Positions 12,301 to 22,609 of a stretch of 64,000 nt of DNA are shown here, piece by piece. The translations under genes were made by a program, and so were the position numbers. The notes below the pieces were generated by a model. It ran no database searches and was not told the DNA's origin. It worked only from the letters and a program-made list of their open reading frames with translations. The DNA comes from Tethya wilhelma (taxonomy: Eukaryota > Porifera > Demospongiae > Tethyida > Tethyidae): assembly GCA_964030475.1 (NCBI GenBank), contig CAXIPT010000013.1, positions 1,244,216-1,308,215 of the forward strand, read 5' to 3'. The stretch's first letter is position 1, and the number at the start of each line of letters is the position of its first letter.

Positions 12301-12792
12301 TAAGGCAAAAATGCTGCTCAAAATGCAAAAGTAGTGAATATTCAAACTATTACAGAATTTACTACAAGTTCTACAAATTTTACTACAATTATGTAAATTT
12401 TTTTGAATATGTAACTAGGGCGCACGCGCAGATATTTAATCGCTAAGTTCAACTTCAGTGAGCTCAACAGGAAAGCGCCTAGCAATTTATTCACGAAGCA
12501 TATTTTTCTGTACGCACGTGATACTATCTAATAAATAATTGTGTTAAAAAGTAAAGAGCTGTAGATTGCTTCAAGTGCGGAGCCGAATATCGAGGGATAT
12601 GGTTTCTGAACTATAGAGCTAAGTCAAGAAAGCTTTAAAGAATGTAAAGCCACCTGAAAGTTTTGTCCTGCTGTTCCATGTTTACTTTGAGCGATGGATA
12701 AATACTAAATTAGGTAGCTAAATACTAACTGGTAAGCCTATTTTTTGCTGTAACTAGTAGCGCCAGGTACCAGTACATTACTTTAATTGTTT

Positions 12793-13883
12793 ACAAGTGA
12801 AAAAAAAACATTGGAAATGTAATGAGACATAGGAATGGCCAAATCGTAAAAAGAAAGCAAACAAGATGGAATGGCTGTTTGAGTGTGTGCAGAATCATTC
12901 CTGTGTGGGCTGCATGTAGTACTCTCTTTCCATATCAAGTCCCTCATGTTGCCCATAGGAATAATTCTTTACACACTCAAACAGCCATTCCATCTTGTTT
13001 GCTTTCTTTTTACGATTTGGCCATTCCTATGTCTCATTACATTTCCAATGTTTTTTTTTCACTTGTTTGATCTCATTTTTTCATAATTCTACGAATCTTA
13101 TTTGAGTGTGCATGTATATGGTAGTTACTTGTATACTATCAGCATGGATATTTAGCCGCTATGCTATCCGCAGTGATTGAGTTAGAGCATCTGAGTCAGC
13201 GGGAGGCTGGATTTAAACAATGTACTTGCTTTGCATATCTTCTTATAGTGACAACTAGTACATAATAAGTGTAACAAAGTATTCACCTCCTAAATATTGA
13301 AGACTGAAAAGTTACAGAGAGTTCAGCACAACCAGAAATTTCAAGTATTGCCGCGGCAGGCAGGAAGCGAATATCCGAATTCCAAATAACGCACACCTGC
13401 ATATCTGGAAAGGGTCGTCATTGAAATTTTCAAGAAGCTTATGAATTTATGCATGAGTGTAGAAATGAATGGCTGCCATACGGAGAAGGCGCTTTTCGCC
13501 TTGTATCTAGCCACTAGAGGAGAGACACGAGCAGGCGATATCAAAAGCGGGTGAAGACAAAGAAACTAAGTATATTCGTTCAAGAATCAGCTTCTGAAAG
13601 TGAACAGTCTTCGAGAAACGCCGAAATAACATAGAAGAAGAAGAAGAAGAAGAAGAAGATGGAGAAAATTGGAGGTTTGGCATATTTTAGTTTGGTACTT
13701 TAGCGATGGTTTTAGGCCATGTTTTTGGGCTTGTTAGAAAGAGAATGAGCTAAATAGTAGCTTGAGAAGCCTTTTAGTGCCAAGCGCTCAGTTTTTGCAG
13801 AGTTATTCGTGTGAATATTTGTATTGCGCTAATGGGCCATCCGTGCCATTCCTATGTACCCAGTACTACCGTACTGGGAATGC
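12793..13883 (+). mobile_element. R1 copy, A - variant linker - B
   Basis: Palindrome A at 12793-13066 (ends ACAAGTGAAAAAA and complement), a linker with TATTCACCTCCTAAATATTG, then B (13378-13883) with a GAA tract near 13637 and the terminal hairpin at 13859-13878. The linker differs from block C of other copies but matches the one at 50460. Confidence 0.7.
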
Positions 13884-14184
13884 TTTGCTCGAGTGTACAA
13901 GCTCTCTAGTGGTACCAATCACAGTACATAACTGCAAAGATTCGGGTCCGCATTGTAAAAAAGTTTAGATAAATCAAGGGTAATTGAAACTCATTGCATT
14001 TCTGTTGTTGACAGCGTTTCCATAGCAACATTTGTGTAAATACTAAGCACAAACATACATACTTATCAAATATTCAAAGTTCTGACTGTAATACAAAATA
14101 CTTTTTCCACAAGTTGGCTCTTTTTCATCATAGTTTCTTGCATCTTTGAGTGTTCTGAGCAGCTGTTTTGCCTTAATACCTGAG

Positions 14185-14585
14185 CATACACAGAAAGCGC
14201 TTTTTGCCTTGTATCTAGCGATTTAACGAGAGACATGCAAAATTGATGCTGAAAGAACCTGAAGACAAAGAAATCAAGTTTATTCATTCATGAATCAGCT
14301 TCTGAAAGTGAGCGGTCTCTGAGAAAGTCTTGCCAACATAGAAGAATAAGAAGAAGAAGATGGAGAAAATTGGAGGCTTGGCATATTTTAGTTAAGTACT
14401 TTAGCAATGGTTTTAGGCCATGTTTTTAGGTTGATTAGAAAGAGAATGAGCTAAAAAGTAGCTAAAACGTAGCTTTAGAACCCTTATAGTACTAAGCGCT
14501 CTTTTTTTGCAGAGTTATTAGCGTGAATATTATATTGCGCTAATGGGCCCTCTGTGCCATTCCTATGTACCCAGTACTACCGTAG
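14185..14585 (+). mobile_element. R1 block B fragment
   Basis: It runs from the AAAGCGCTTTTTGCC region of B to the terminal hairpin, which is broken after CCCAGTACTACCGTA. An unrelated sequence starts at 14586. Confidence 0.6.
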
Positions 14586-14703
14586 TCTGGGCACCAGACA
14601 ATTAGTCTGGACACCAGACCCTTTCTTGCTTGGTTTTAGGGGGGTGAGGAATAGGAGGTGGAAAAAAAGGAAAAAAAGGGTCTGGCAAGTAACCTAGCAG
14701 TAG

Positions 14704-15697
14704 ACATTGGAAATGTAATGAGACACAGGAATGGCTAAATCGTAAAAAGAACGCAAACAAGATGGAATGGCTGTTAAAGTGTGTAAGGAATTCTTCCTGT
14801 ATGGGCTGCACTTAACAATCTCCTTATTGAGTCTCTCATTTAATTTGCCCACAGGAAGAATTCCTTACACTCTCTAATAGCCATTCCATCTTGTTTGCGT
14901 TCTTTTTACGATTTAGCCATTCCTGTGTCTCATTACATTTCCAATGTTTTTTTTACTTGTTTGTTCTCATTTTCCATATTTCTACAAATCAGTTTCAAGT
15001 ATACATTTGAGTTGGTGTGTGTAGCTAGTTACTGAGCTAGTAGTCTGGTAAGCTAGACTCACTGAGCCAGTGGCGGGCTGCTGAGCTGGTACTTGAAGTC
15101 ACAAGTTGTGTAGCCTGCTTGATACTGAAGTGAAACACACATCTCAGGTATCACAAAATAGTTCCAGGCAACTTCAGTACATTTAATTCCAAATAATGCA
15201 CACTTTTGTGTGTGGAAAGGTTGTCAATTCGAATTTTCTAGAAGCTAATGAATTATGCATGAGTGTGGAAAATAATGGCGGCCATATGGAGGAGGTGCTT
15301 TTCGCTTTGTATCTAGCTACTCAATGAGAGGCGCTAAAAACCGATGGCAAAAGCGACTGTATATACCGGAAGAAACCAAGTTCGTTTGTTCAAGAATCAG
15401 CTTCTAAAAGTGAATAGTCTCTGAGAAAAGTTGAGCCAAGATAGAAAAAGAAGAAGAAGAAGAAGAATAAGAAGATGGAGAAAATTGGAGGTTTGGCATG
15501 TTTGTGTTTGTTACTTTAGCGATGTTTTTAGGCCATGTTTTTGGGCTCATTAGAAAGAGAAAGAGCTAAATAGTAGCTTTAGAAGCCTTTTAGTGCTAAG
15601 TGCTCAGTTTTTGCAGAGTTATTCGCGTGAATATTTGTATTGCGCTAATGGGCCATCCGTGCCATTCCTGTGTACCCAGTACTACCGTACTGGGAAT
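14704..15697 (+). mobile_element. R1 copy with variant linker
   Basis: Palindrome A (14704-14960), a linker with GTGTGTAGCTAGTTACTGAG that is shared with 63710-64000, then block B (15188-15697) with a GAA/TAA tract and the terminal hairpin at 15674-15693. Confidence 0.75.
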
Positions 15698-16150
15698 AGT
15701 ACAAGGTGTGAATATTAATAACCGGTGAGCATCACGGACTAATCATATGCATTAACCACAACACGTCATAACTGCAGATTATAACACAACTGCACTATGC
15801 ATTCCACTTGTATGACACGCTTCCATTGGTTGATTAACTAACATGATCGCTCCCCTTCCCTTGATTAACTTCCATAAGTTGATTAACTTAGACTGTCCTA
15901 GAAAATCAAAAATCATATCCATCTTGAATTCACAGTAATCAGTGGCCCTCCAATCAATACATGTACTCAGTCTTAAAAGACATGTACTGCTTCTAGACAG
16001 CTATAGATTATGCAATCAATGCACTGATGCATCACTATCATTTGTTATCTCTAGTATGTAATGGATTACCCACCAAAGTGTGTTCAGAGAGGGATGTCTT
16101 ACTGTTAGACTTAATAAACTGAGATGTATTTCAGTGATGTCTTAACTTGT
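15698..16150. other. Gene-free stretch between R1 copies
   Basis: No gene, repeat or motif recognised; mixed composition with no long reading frame. Confidence 0.35.
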
Positions 16151-16641
16151 ACAAGTACAAAAAACGTTAGAAATGTAATGAGCAAACATAGGAATGGCCA
16201 AATCGTAAAAAAGTGAGCAAACAAGATAGGAATAGTTGTAAGATTGAGCAAGTTCATTTCACTGTGTCACATATGTTCATATCCCTACTGAGCTCAATGA
16301 AATTGTAGACACAGGAATGAACTCGCTGAATCTTACAGGCATTCCTATCTGTTGGCTCACCTTTTTATGATTTGGCCATTCCTATGTTTGCTCATTACAT
16401 TTCTAATATCTTTTTGTACTTGTTTGTTCTATTTTAAAAAAAAAAATGTTTACAATATGAGTGGAATTTAGTCTTTGTCCTGAGCAGAGCAACTCTGAAC
16501 CCCCAGGTTGAACATGATTTATGTCCATTATATTCGTGTCTTGTTAGCTGAAGATAACTTCCCTACTGAAGAACTGAACACAGACAACGACAGGATAGGA
16601 CAGAACTTGGGGCACTGCATGCTACGGTCATTGCTGCAATA
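16151..16641 (+). mobile_element. R1 copy truncated at the C/B junction
   Basis: Palindrome A (16151-16423) and block C (16445-16641) are present. The copy stops at ATTGCTGCAATA, exactly where block B should begin, and passes into an E-like arm. Confidence 0.65.
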
Positions 16642-16740
16642 GTCTCGTCCCCAGGCCCCACCCCTTCTCCAAGGAGAAAGAGGGTCTGGTATCTTTTGAG
16701 TGATTTCCCGGTTGTGCTGAGTCAGCAGTGAAACTGGATG
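16642..16740. repeat. E-like foldback arm fragment
   Basis: CTCGTCCCCAGGCCCCACCC, then a complementary AGAGGGTCTGGTATC after a short loop. Repeated nearly unchanged at 19475-19565. It resembles one arm of family E but lacks the opposite arm. Confidence 0.45.
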
Positions 16741-16818
16741 TCATGTGACGAGTGTGTGTGTCTGTGTATGTACGTACTCTGAACAAGCTAGGAGCAGAGC
16801 TAGCTCTATTATAAATCT

Positions 16819-17327
16819 CAAGGGGTGGTCACTCCCATACGCACTGTACTTCCACCTGCGACTGGGGTCACAGAAAGGTCACGCCATCACAGGAGATTTT
16901 CACTGCAGTCACAGGGTCACAAATAATTTTCTGGTCAGAAACTAGGTCACCAAATCTGACTCAAATCAATTCACGATTTATAGCCTCTTTACTCTAAAAA
17001 CTAGTGAAAAATACCGAGATAACAGACTGAGAGATTCAAAAACAAACAAACAGCCAAGTTACTGCATGCCAAATGCAAAATAGCCTCACTAATCTCTGTG
17101 CACGAATACGTACGTTATTGCATGCGCACACGTGAGAACAACAGTCAGGTCACGTGCAACACGTATGTCATGACTTCAGCACAATTTTAAAATTCGCAGC
17201 GCAGCACACAAGAATGGTCACCAGGTCACGCAATATTTTACATGGTCACAGGCAATTTTAGCAGGTCACAAATTGTGACCCCGGTCACAGGTGGAAGTAC
17301 AGTGCATATGGGAGTGACCACCCCTTG
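16819..17327. mobile_element. Foldback element, family J, copy 1
   Basis: A 509-bp element with inverted termini CAAGGGGTGGTCACTCCCAT and the TIR inward to about 60 bp, flanked by the 5-bp duplication AATCT (16814-16818, 17328-17332). The interior is full of GGTCAC words. A second member lies at 60668-60978 with the same TIR start and its own 5-bp duplication. Confidence 0.75.
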
Positions 17328-17332
17328 AATCT

Positions 17333-17639
17333 GGTGTGCGTGTGTAGGGAACCAATCACTAGAGCCGCATGGACAACTAGATTACAATGTCTGATTGCTT
17401 AACAGATCCATCCTGGCTTTAATTTTATGGCCCAATTAGCACGATCTACTTTTTCACTAGTAAAACTCTTCTGTAAGCGATTTCTACCCTTCTATACAAT
17501 CTTTGAGACGTTCTGTTGTAAGCGATTCACGCAAAGCTAAGTTCCCCGCTCACTGTACTGAGACATCTCGAGTGTCATTTCTTACACTATCACAAATACT
17601 TATAAGCTTTGCAAGCTAATGGATTTTTGTGAGCATATT
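17333..17639. other. Gene-free stretch
   Basis: No recognisable gene or repeat between element J and the following R1 copy. Confidence 0.35.
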
Positions 17640-17858
17640 CCCAGTACAGTAGTACTGGGTACATAGGAATGCTGGCTACGCCAGACTAGGAATGGCACAG
17701 ATGGCCCAGGAGCGCAATACAAGTATTCACACGAATAACTCTGCAAAAACTGAGCGCTTGGCACTAAAAGGCTTCTTAAGCTACTATTTAGCTCTTTCTC
17801 TTTCTAATGAGCCCAAAAACATGGCCTAAAAACATCGCTAAAATACCAAACTAAAATA

Positions 17859-18237
17859 CTGTACTGGCGTGTTGTTAAGCGCATCTTGTGTATAGGCGCT
17901 TATTCGTTGATAAGCGCTCATGCAACTGTAAGTCTACTGGCTCGTTATTATAAGGGCACCATCAACTTTTCATACCTTATGGACATAATGCACTCTTATT
18001 AAACTCCTGATCTGCAGCAGCACGTCTTCTTGGCACATTTTGAGCTGATTGTTTGTAGTTTTCTGCAGCACAGTGGACGCGGCGATACTTCGCCACTCGG
18101 ATGTGCACTTTGAACTCTAATGATACTTCTAATTGAAGCCCATTTATAACTCGTTTATAGGCGCTTACTCGCATATAAGTGCATACTTTCTTCCTGTGGA
18201 AAAAATGGCGCATGCGCTTAACAACGCGCCAGTACGG
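17859..18237. mobile_element. TA-flanked MITE, family M (CTGTACTGGCG termini)
   Basis: A 379-bp insert in R1 with TIR CTGTACTGGCG / CGCCAGTACGG and an inner GTTGTTAAGCGCAT match. It is flanked by TA (17857-17858, 18238-18239). The empty site is known from other R1 copies, so the TA duplication is real. This is the signature of the Tc1/mariner superfamily. Confidence 0.8.
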
Positions 18238-18430
18238 TATGCCGAACCTCCAAATTTCTCCATTTCTTCTTCTTTTTTGTTTTTCTATCTTGGCTCAACT
18301 TTTCTCAGAGACTATTCACTTTTAGAAGCTGATTCTTGAACGAACAAACTTGGTTTCTCTGAGGTCAGTTGCTTTGGCCATCGGTTTTTTGTGTCTCTCA
18401 TTGAGTTGCTAGATACAAGGTGAAAAGCGC

Positions 18431-19361
18431 AATTTACACACACGAGGTCAATTTTCGTGAGATCAACTCCCATTCAATCAACTCCCATTAGTTCAACTTT
18501 GCATGAGATCAATTTGTTGTCGATCAAACTTCCCACTAGATCAATTCAAACCAAATCAACTCAGATTATAATGATTAGAAACTCTCTCTTCTATCTGTGT
18601 CACAAATTATAATGATTAGAAACTGTCTCTTCTATCTGTGTCACCGTATAATGCCATAGTCCTATATAGGCGCTGGCTGGTTGATGTAACTAAGTCTCAG
18701 CATGTGCAGAAGTTCATGATCCAGATGATTCAGATAATTGAGTAACAGACACACACGGCACACACATACACAAAACGACTTGAGCATGGGAGTTGATATA
18801 AGCTCCTTCTTCACCAGGAGCATCGCCATCTGCTGGAGAGAAGTACTAATAAGTGTAACCTACTAGGCGGCCCACACTGCTACATCTGAACAGATGACTC
18901 ACTAGAGCTAAGGCCAGTGGCTACTCATGATCAGTACTGAAACACGATTTTGGCTATGTGGCCCCATGGTCCCCCTCAGTCACACTACATAACTGTATCA
19001 CTACATATATCTAAAGCGCTTGAGCATGTGCTAGCTGCACCTGGCTACAACAATGTGGGAAGGAGAAGTTGACTTTATATAAAATGCTTGGAAAGTTACA
19101 GAGCTAGATACATGTACCAGGGTACAATCATACAAAAAACATGCCTTCAGTGAGAGAGAGACAAAAGTTTTGTAGCACACTTTAGATCAGCACTATATTT
19201 GCAGTTGATTATGAGTTGACTTCAAAAGCAAAATTGATTTGGTTAGAATTGATCTAGTGAGAAGTTGATTGACAACAATATTGATCTTGTGCAAAGTTGA
19301 ACTAATACAAGTTGATCACATGGAGTTGATCTCGCGAAAATTGATCCCGTGTGTGTAACCC
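18431..19361. mobile_element. Family K element with GTTGATC-rich TIRs
   Basis: A 931-bp insert in R1 flanked by the 8-bp duplication AAAAGCGC (18423-18430, 19362-19369). The arms (about 140-200 bp) start TTACACACACG and carry repeated GATCAA words. The interior holds a two-fold repeat at 18555-18640 (ATTATAATGATTAGAAACT) and a segment resembling family F. No gene. Confidence 0.7.
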
Positions 19362-19474
19362 AAAAGCGCCTTCTCAATATGTCGGCCATTAATTTCTAAA
19401 TCAATCATTATTCAATAGCTAGCCTAACGATCCTTTCCATATTCAAGTGTGCATTATTTGGAATCTATTGCAGC

Positions 19475-19565
19475 AATTCTCGTCCCCAGACCCCACCCCT
19501 TCTCCAAGGAGAAAGAGGGACAGGTATCTTTTGAGTGATTTCCCGGTTGTGCTGAGTCAGAAGTC
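19475..19565. repeat. E-like foldback arm fragment, second copy
   Basis: Nearly identical to 16642-16740 and also abutting an R1 copy broken at the C/B junction, here in the opposite orientation. Confidence 0.45.
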
Positions 19566-20380
19566 TTAAAAACGCAACTACCAATCAGATTGAAGCATTC
19601 GAGTTTTCACGTGGAAGTCATCCTTTCAGTTGGATACTACCACTTAAAGAAACTGTGTCACCATATAGTCAATTGAAAATAGAATTGTGACGTTTTTGGA
19701 CCGAAATTGTGCATGTTTGCATACTTGCTATGTGTACTGCACGTTTGTTACTACTTGTGTAAGAGTAACTATGTGGTCAGCTGTTATTACAACTGGGGTA
19801 GTAGCTTGCATAAGCACACATAAATAGTAAGGTTTCTGGTAATGTTTGATATTTTTAGTAACTTCCTGTCTACTATTATAGTGACACAGTGCTTTTAAAA
19901 GAGGAGGCAGAGTATAAAAGGTGGTGCCTGGGGATTAGATTTCGTGATTTCAAAATGGTGTCATTGTCATTTCAAGAGGTGAAAAGAGAGTTTTCTCTTG
20001 CAAAAAATGTATGGATATTCACAATGCACAAATATGCACTAAAACGTCACAAACTTCCTGTAAAAGTCATTAAATTTTTTCTGTGTTTGAACCAAGAAAA
20101 TGGCCTCTTCCAGAAAGAAGTGCCTCTTGCACTGGACTGAGAGGTGTGTCTGTCTGACAAGTCAAATAGTGCGAGCAGGAGCTCATAATTATTCAGTTTA
20201 GGAGAGCCTACAGGGGTTAGCTGGTCTCTCACAGCATTTAGTCTCCTACAAAATCATCCTTTTGCACGTCGCTTGTTAGATTTAAGTCCATTGTGAAGTG
20301 GGTAGGAACTAGACCAAACTCTTTCCACTGGCTCTTTTATGAAGAACTCAAGTCTGTTGATGTTATGTATAATTTTTATA
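19566..20380. other. Gene-free stretch
   Basis: Short frames only (one of 83 codons at 19889-20140 without motifs). I see no supported feature. Confidence 0.35.
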
Positions 20381-20381
20381 A

Positions 20382-21152
20382 TAGTAAAAATTTTAAAAAA
20401 TAAATAGTGTAGGAATGGGCAGTGCTGTAAAAAGTATTGGAACAAGGCATGTCTCAATTTCGGCAAATGACTACTTCATCTTTTATTTATTTTCGATCCC
20501 TAATATGGATACTCAGTGTCAAAAAATTAATGCAATTATCTGTACTACGTACTATATACCGTATAGCGGGAAACTTTCGGGGGTGTAAATTTTCGTGAAA
20601 AGCCTAGACCGCGCTTCAGAAGAAAATATTCGTGGTTTTAATTTTCGTGACTCAAGTATCTCCAACTTACAGCGCTTGAAGGTCTTGTGACAGTTTATCT
20701 GCTTTGGTATACATGTAGAATACTATTCTAGCTAGATACTAGCTATTTAGACTGCAAACTTCTTGAAAAGACGGGCAAGAGACAGAGAACTGAAGTCTTA
20801 GACAGCGTGCGTGTGGCGAGTATCATGACCTTTGACCTCAGAAAAATTTTTCGCGGGAGGGAAAATTTCGTGACTCAGGGGTTAGTCACGAAAATAACGA
20901 AAATTTGCACCCCACGGAAATTTCCCGCTATACGGTAGTACCATAGCTTATTGTTGCATTGGTTCAATTTAATCAGTTGGCTAAGCAGTGGAGTAAACTA
21001 TAACTAAACAGGCAATTTAAACTGGACTGCTGGCCAAGAGTTGGGCATAAAAAATGAAGTATAGTCATGTGCTGAAATTGAGACATGCCTTGTTCCAATG
21101 CTTTTTACAGCACTGCCCATTCGTACGCTACTTATTTTTTTGAAATTTTTAC
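20382..21152. mobile_element. MITE, family D, containing a TA-flanked MITE
   Basis: Inverted arms (20382-20480 and 21050-21152) share AAGGCATGTCTCAATTTCGG and match the copy at 4374-4728. The M element at 20559-20935 is inserted inside. The right part is repeated at 23060-23170 by the tandem duplication. Confidence 0.65.
20559..20935. mobile_element. TA-flanked MITE, family M (CCGTATAGCGGGAAA termini)
   Basis: A 377-bp element with TIR CCGTATAGCGGGAAA / TTTCCCGCTATACGG between TA dinucleotides. The second unit of the tandem duplication repeats it from base 20592 onward, so that copy (22610-22953) lacks its left end. Confidence 0.75.
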
Positions 21153-22609
21153 AACTAATTCTTGTTCATTAACTTTTTTCAACACTTCATTTCATTATGC
21201 TGGAGGAGGCTAATGCGCATGCACATAATAATGCCATTAATGGAGATGGAGGAGTTCTTCGGCACATGCTTCAGAGAAGACATGTTGAACAGGGATGTGT
21301 GCTACTTCAAAGAGCTGAAGAAGGTTCTTCTAGCTGCTGACAGAAAGATAAGGATGGAGAAATGTGAAGAGGAGGCTCCAGTCATCTTCAATGTGGCAGG
21401 CTCATCAGGCTGGGCCAAGCTGTGGGATAGAGCTCTGGATCTGGGAAGAGAGTCTGTGTTGGGCTTGAAGATGCTGAGCAGAGTGATGAGTCATGATGGG
21501 AGATTTCCTGAGAATGTGATTAATAAGTGATTCTCCTTCTTGCAGAGGGGTGTCAGCCTTGTACAGATGACAGGGGTGATCAACTCTACATCGAGTTGAG
21601 TTACACCTAAACATGGACTGGTTGGATATCTCTAAAGTTGTTGATTCGCTAGCAAACTTGGATCTAAATATTTTGTTAAAATTTAAATGTAGTTTCAATT
21701 TAATTTATTAATATGTATTGTTATCACGCCGACTTGGGTTATCTCGAAGAAACTTTGAGTTTTGAACCAAGTGGATATACATATAACGACCTTTAAACTC
21801 TACAGTATATGCAAAGATGGTTGCATTGTAGTACATGAATTTATACACTAAGTTTCAAAGCTTTCTAGTTTTTGTATGGGCCTATTTGAGATTGAAACGA
21901 GTATCAAGGAATGTAGTACCAATTAAAAGAACTTACTTTGTGCTGTTAAAGTTGGCTCAACACATTTTGGTTCTCTGGAAATCCTTTTCAGATAAGTCAG
22001 TTAGGAAGTACATATGTACATACGTTAGAGAACAAAGTTGGCACCATGGTGGCTTCCCAATAGCATTTACTACGAGTCCTTAGGAAAGTTTTTGTGAGTT
22101 ATAGGCCTTGCATGGAAATTGGTAATCTGTCAGTAGAGCCTCTGAGCAACTTTGAAGGTTTAATTTTGATTGACTAGATTTTATAGTTGCCAATATTTTG
22201 TACGGTGCCTATGGGACAGTCGACCCATTCCTACTATACGTACAACTGCAAGTATGTATGATATGCTTTACTAAATAATACAGTCATCTGTATAATAATA
22301 ATATAGTGGTTTTTTACTCATGAGAGTGAAGTGTGTGAGGGAGTGTAGCTGTTGTACGTCATGGAAGCACATATCTTTGCTGACCTTTGTACTGGTCTCT
22401 CTCAACCATGTACCTGCTCTGGTCGTCGGATGCTCCACTCAATGAAACAAGTAAGTTGTCCACGGTTCAAAACAAAAAAATGAACCAATGCTGTTCAGTT
22501 ACAGTGCGCATTGTGTACAGGTTGGACATGTTGTACGTGCTGAGTTCCGTTGCTCAGAGGTACCACAGCATGTTCAGACTTGGGCCAGTTTCAGGGTTTT
22601 TGGAAGTCA
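20592..22609. repeat. Tandem duplication, unit 1 (2018 bp)
   Basis: Every base I compared equals 22610-24627 at an offset of 2018; deduced short peptides are identical throughout. The left edge lies inside the M element and the right edge at GGAAGTCA. See the finding on its origin. Confidence 0.9.
21162..21530 (+). CDS. Unrecognised 122-codon open frame in the duplicated unit
   Basis: An open frame with plausible coding character from about residue 14 (FFGTCFREDM, ELKKVLLAADRKIRMEK, GSSGWAKLWDRALDLGRES). The copy at 23180-23548 is identical. I do not recognise the family. The start lies in the edge of a MITE, so the true 5' end is probably elsewhere or an exon. It could be a remnant of a mobile element gene or of a host gene. 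Confidence 0.3.
   Translation: MFINFFQHFISLCWRRLMRMHIIMPLMEMEEFFGTCFREDMLNRDVCYFKELKKVLLAADRKIRMEKCEEEAPVIFNVAGSSGWAKLWDRALDLGRESVLGLKMLSRVMSHDGRFPENVINK

Larger units (their letters stand above)
17640..19474 (-). mobile_element. R1 block B split by two nested insertions
   Basis: Block B is present in three pieces (17640-17858, 18238-18430, 19362-19474) that join cleanly when the two inserts are removed. It starts with the hairpin CCCAGTACAGTAGTACTGGG and stops at CTATTGCAGCAAT, the C/B junction. Confidence 0.75.
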
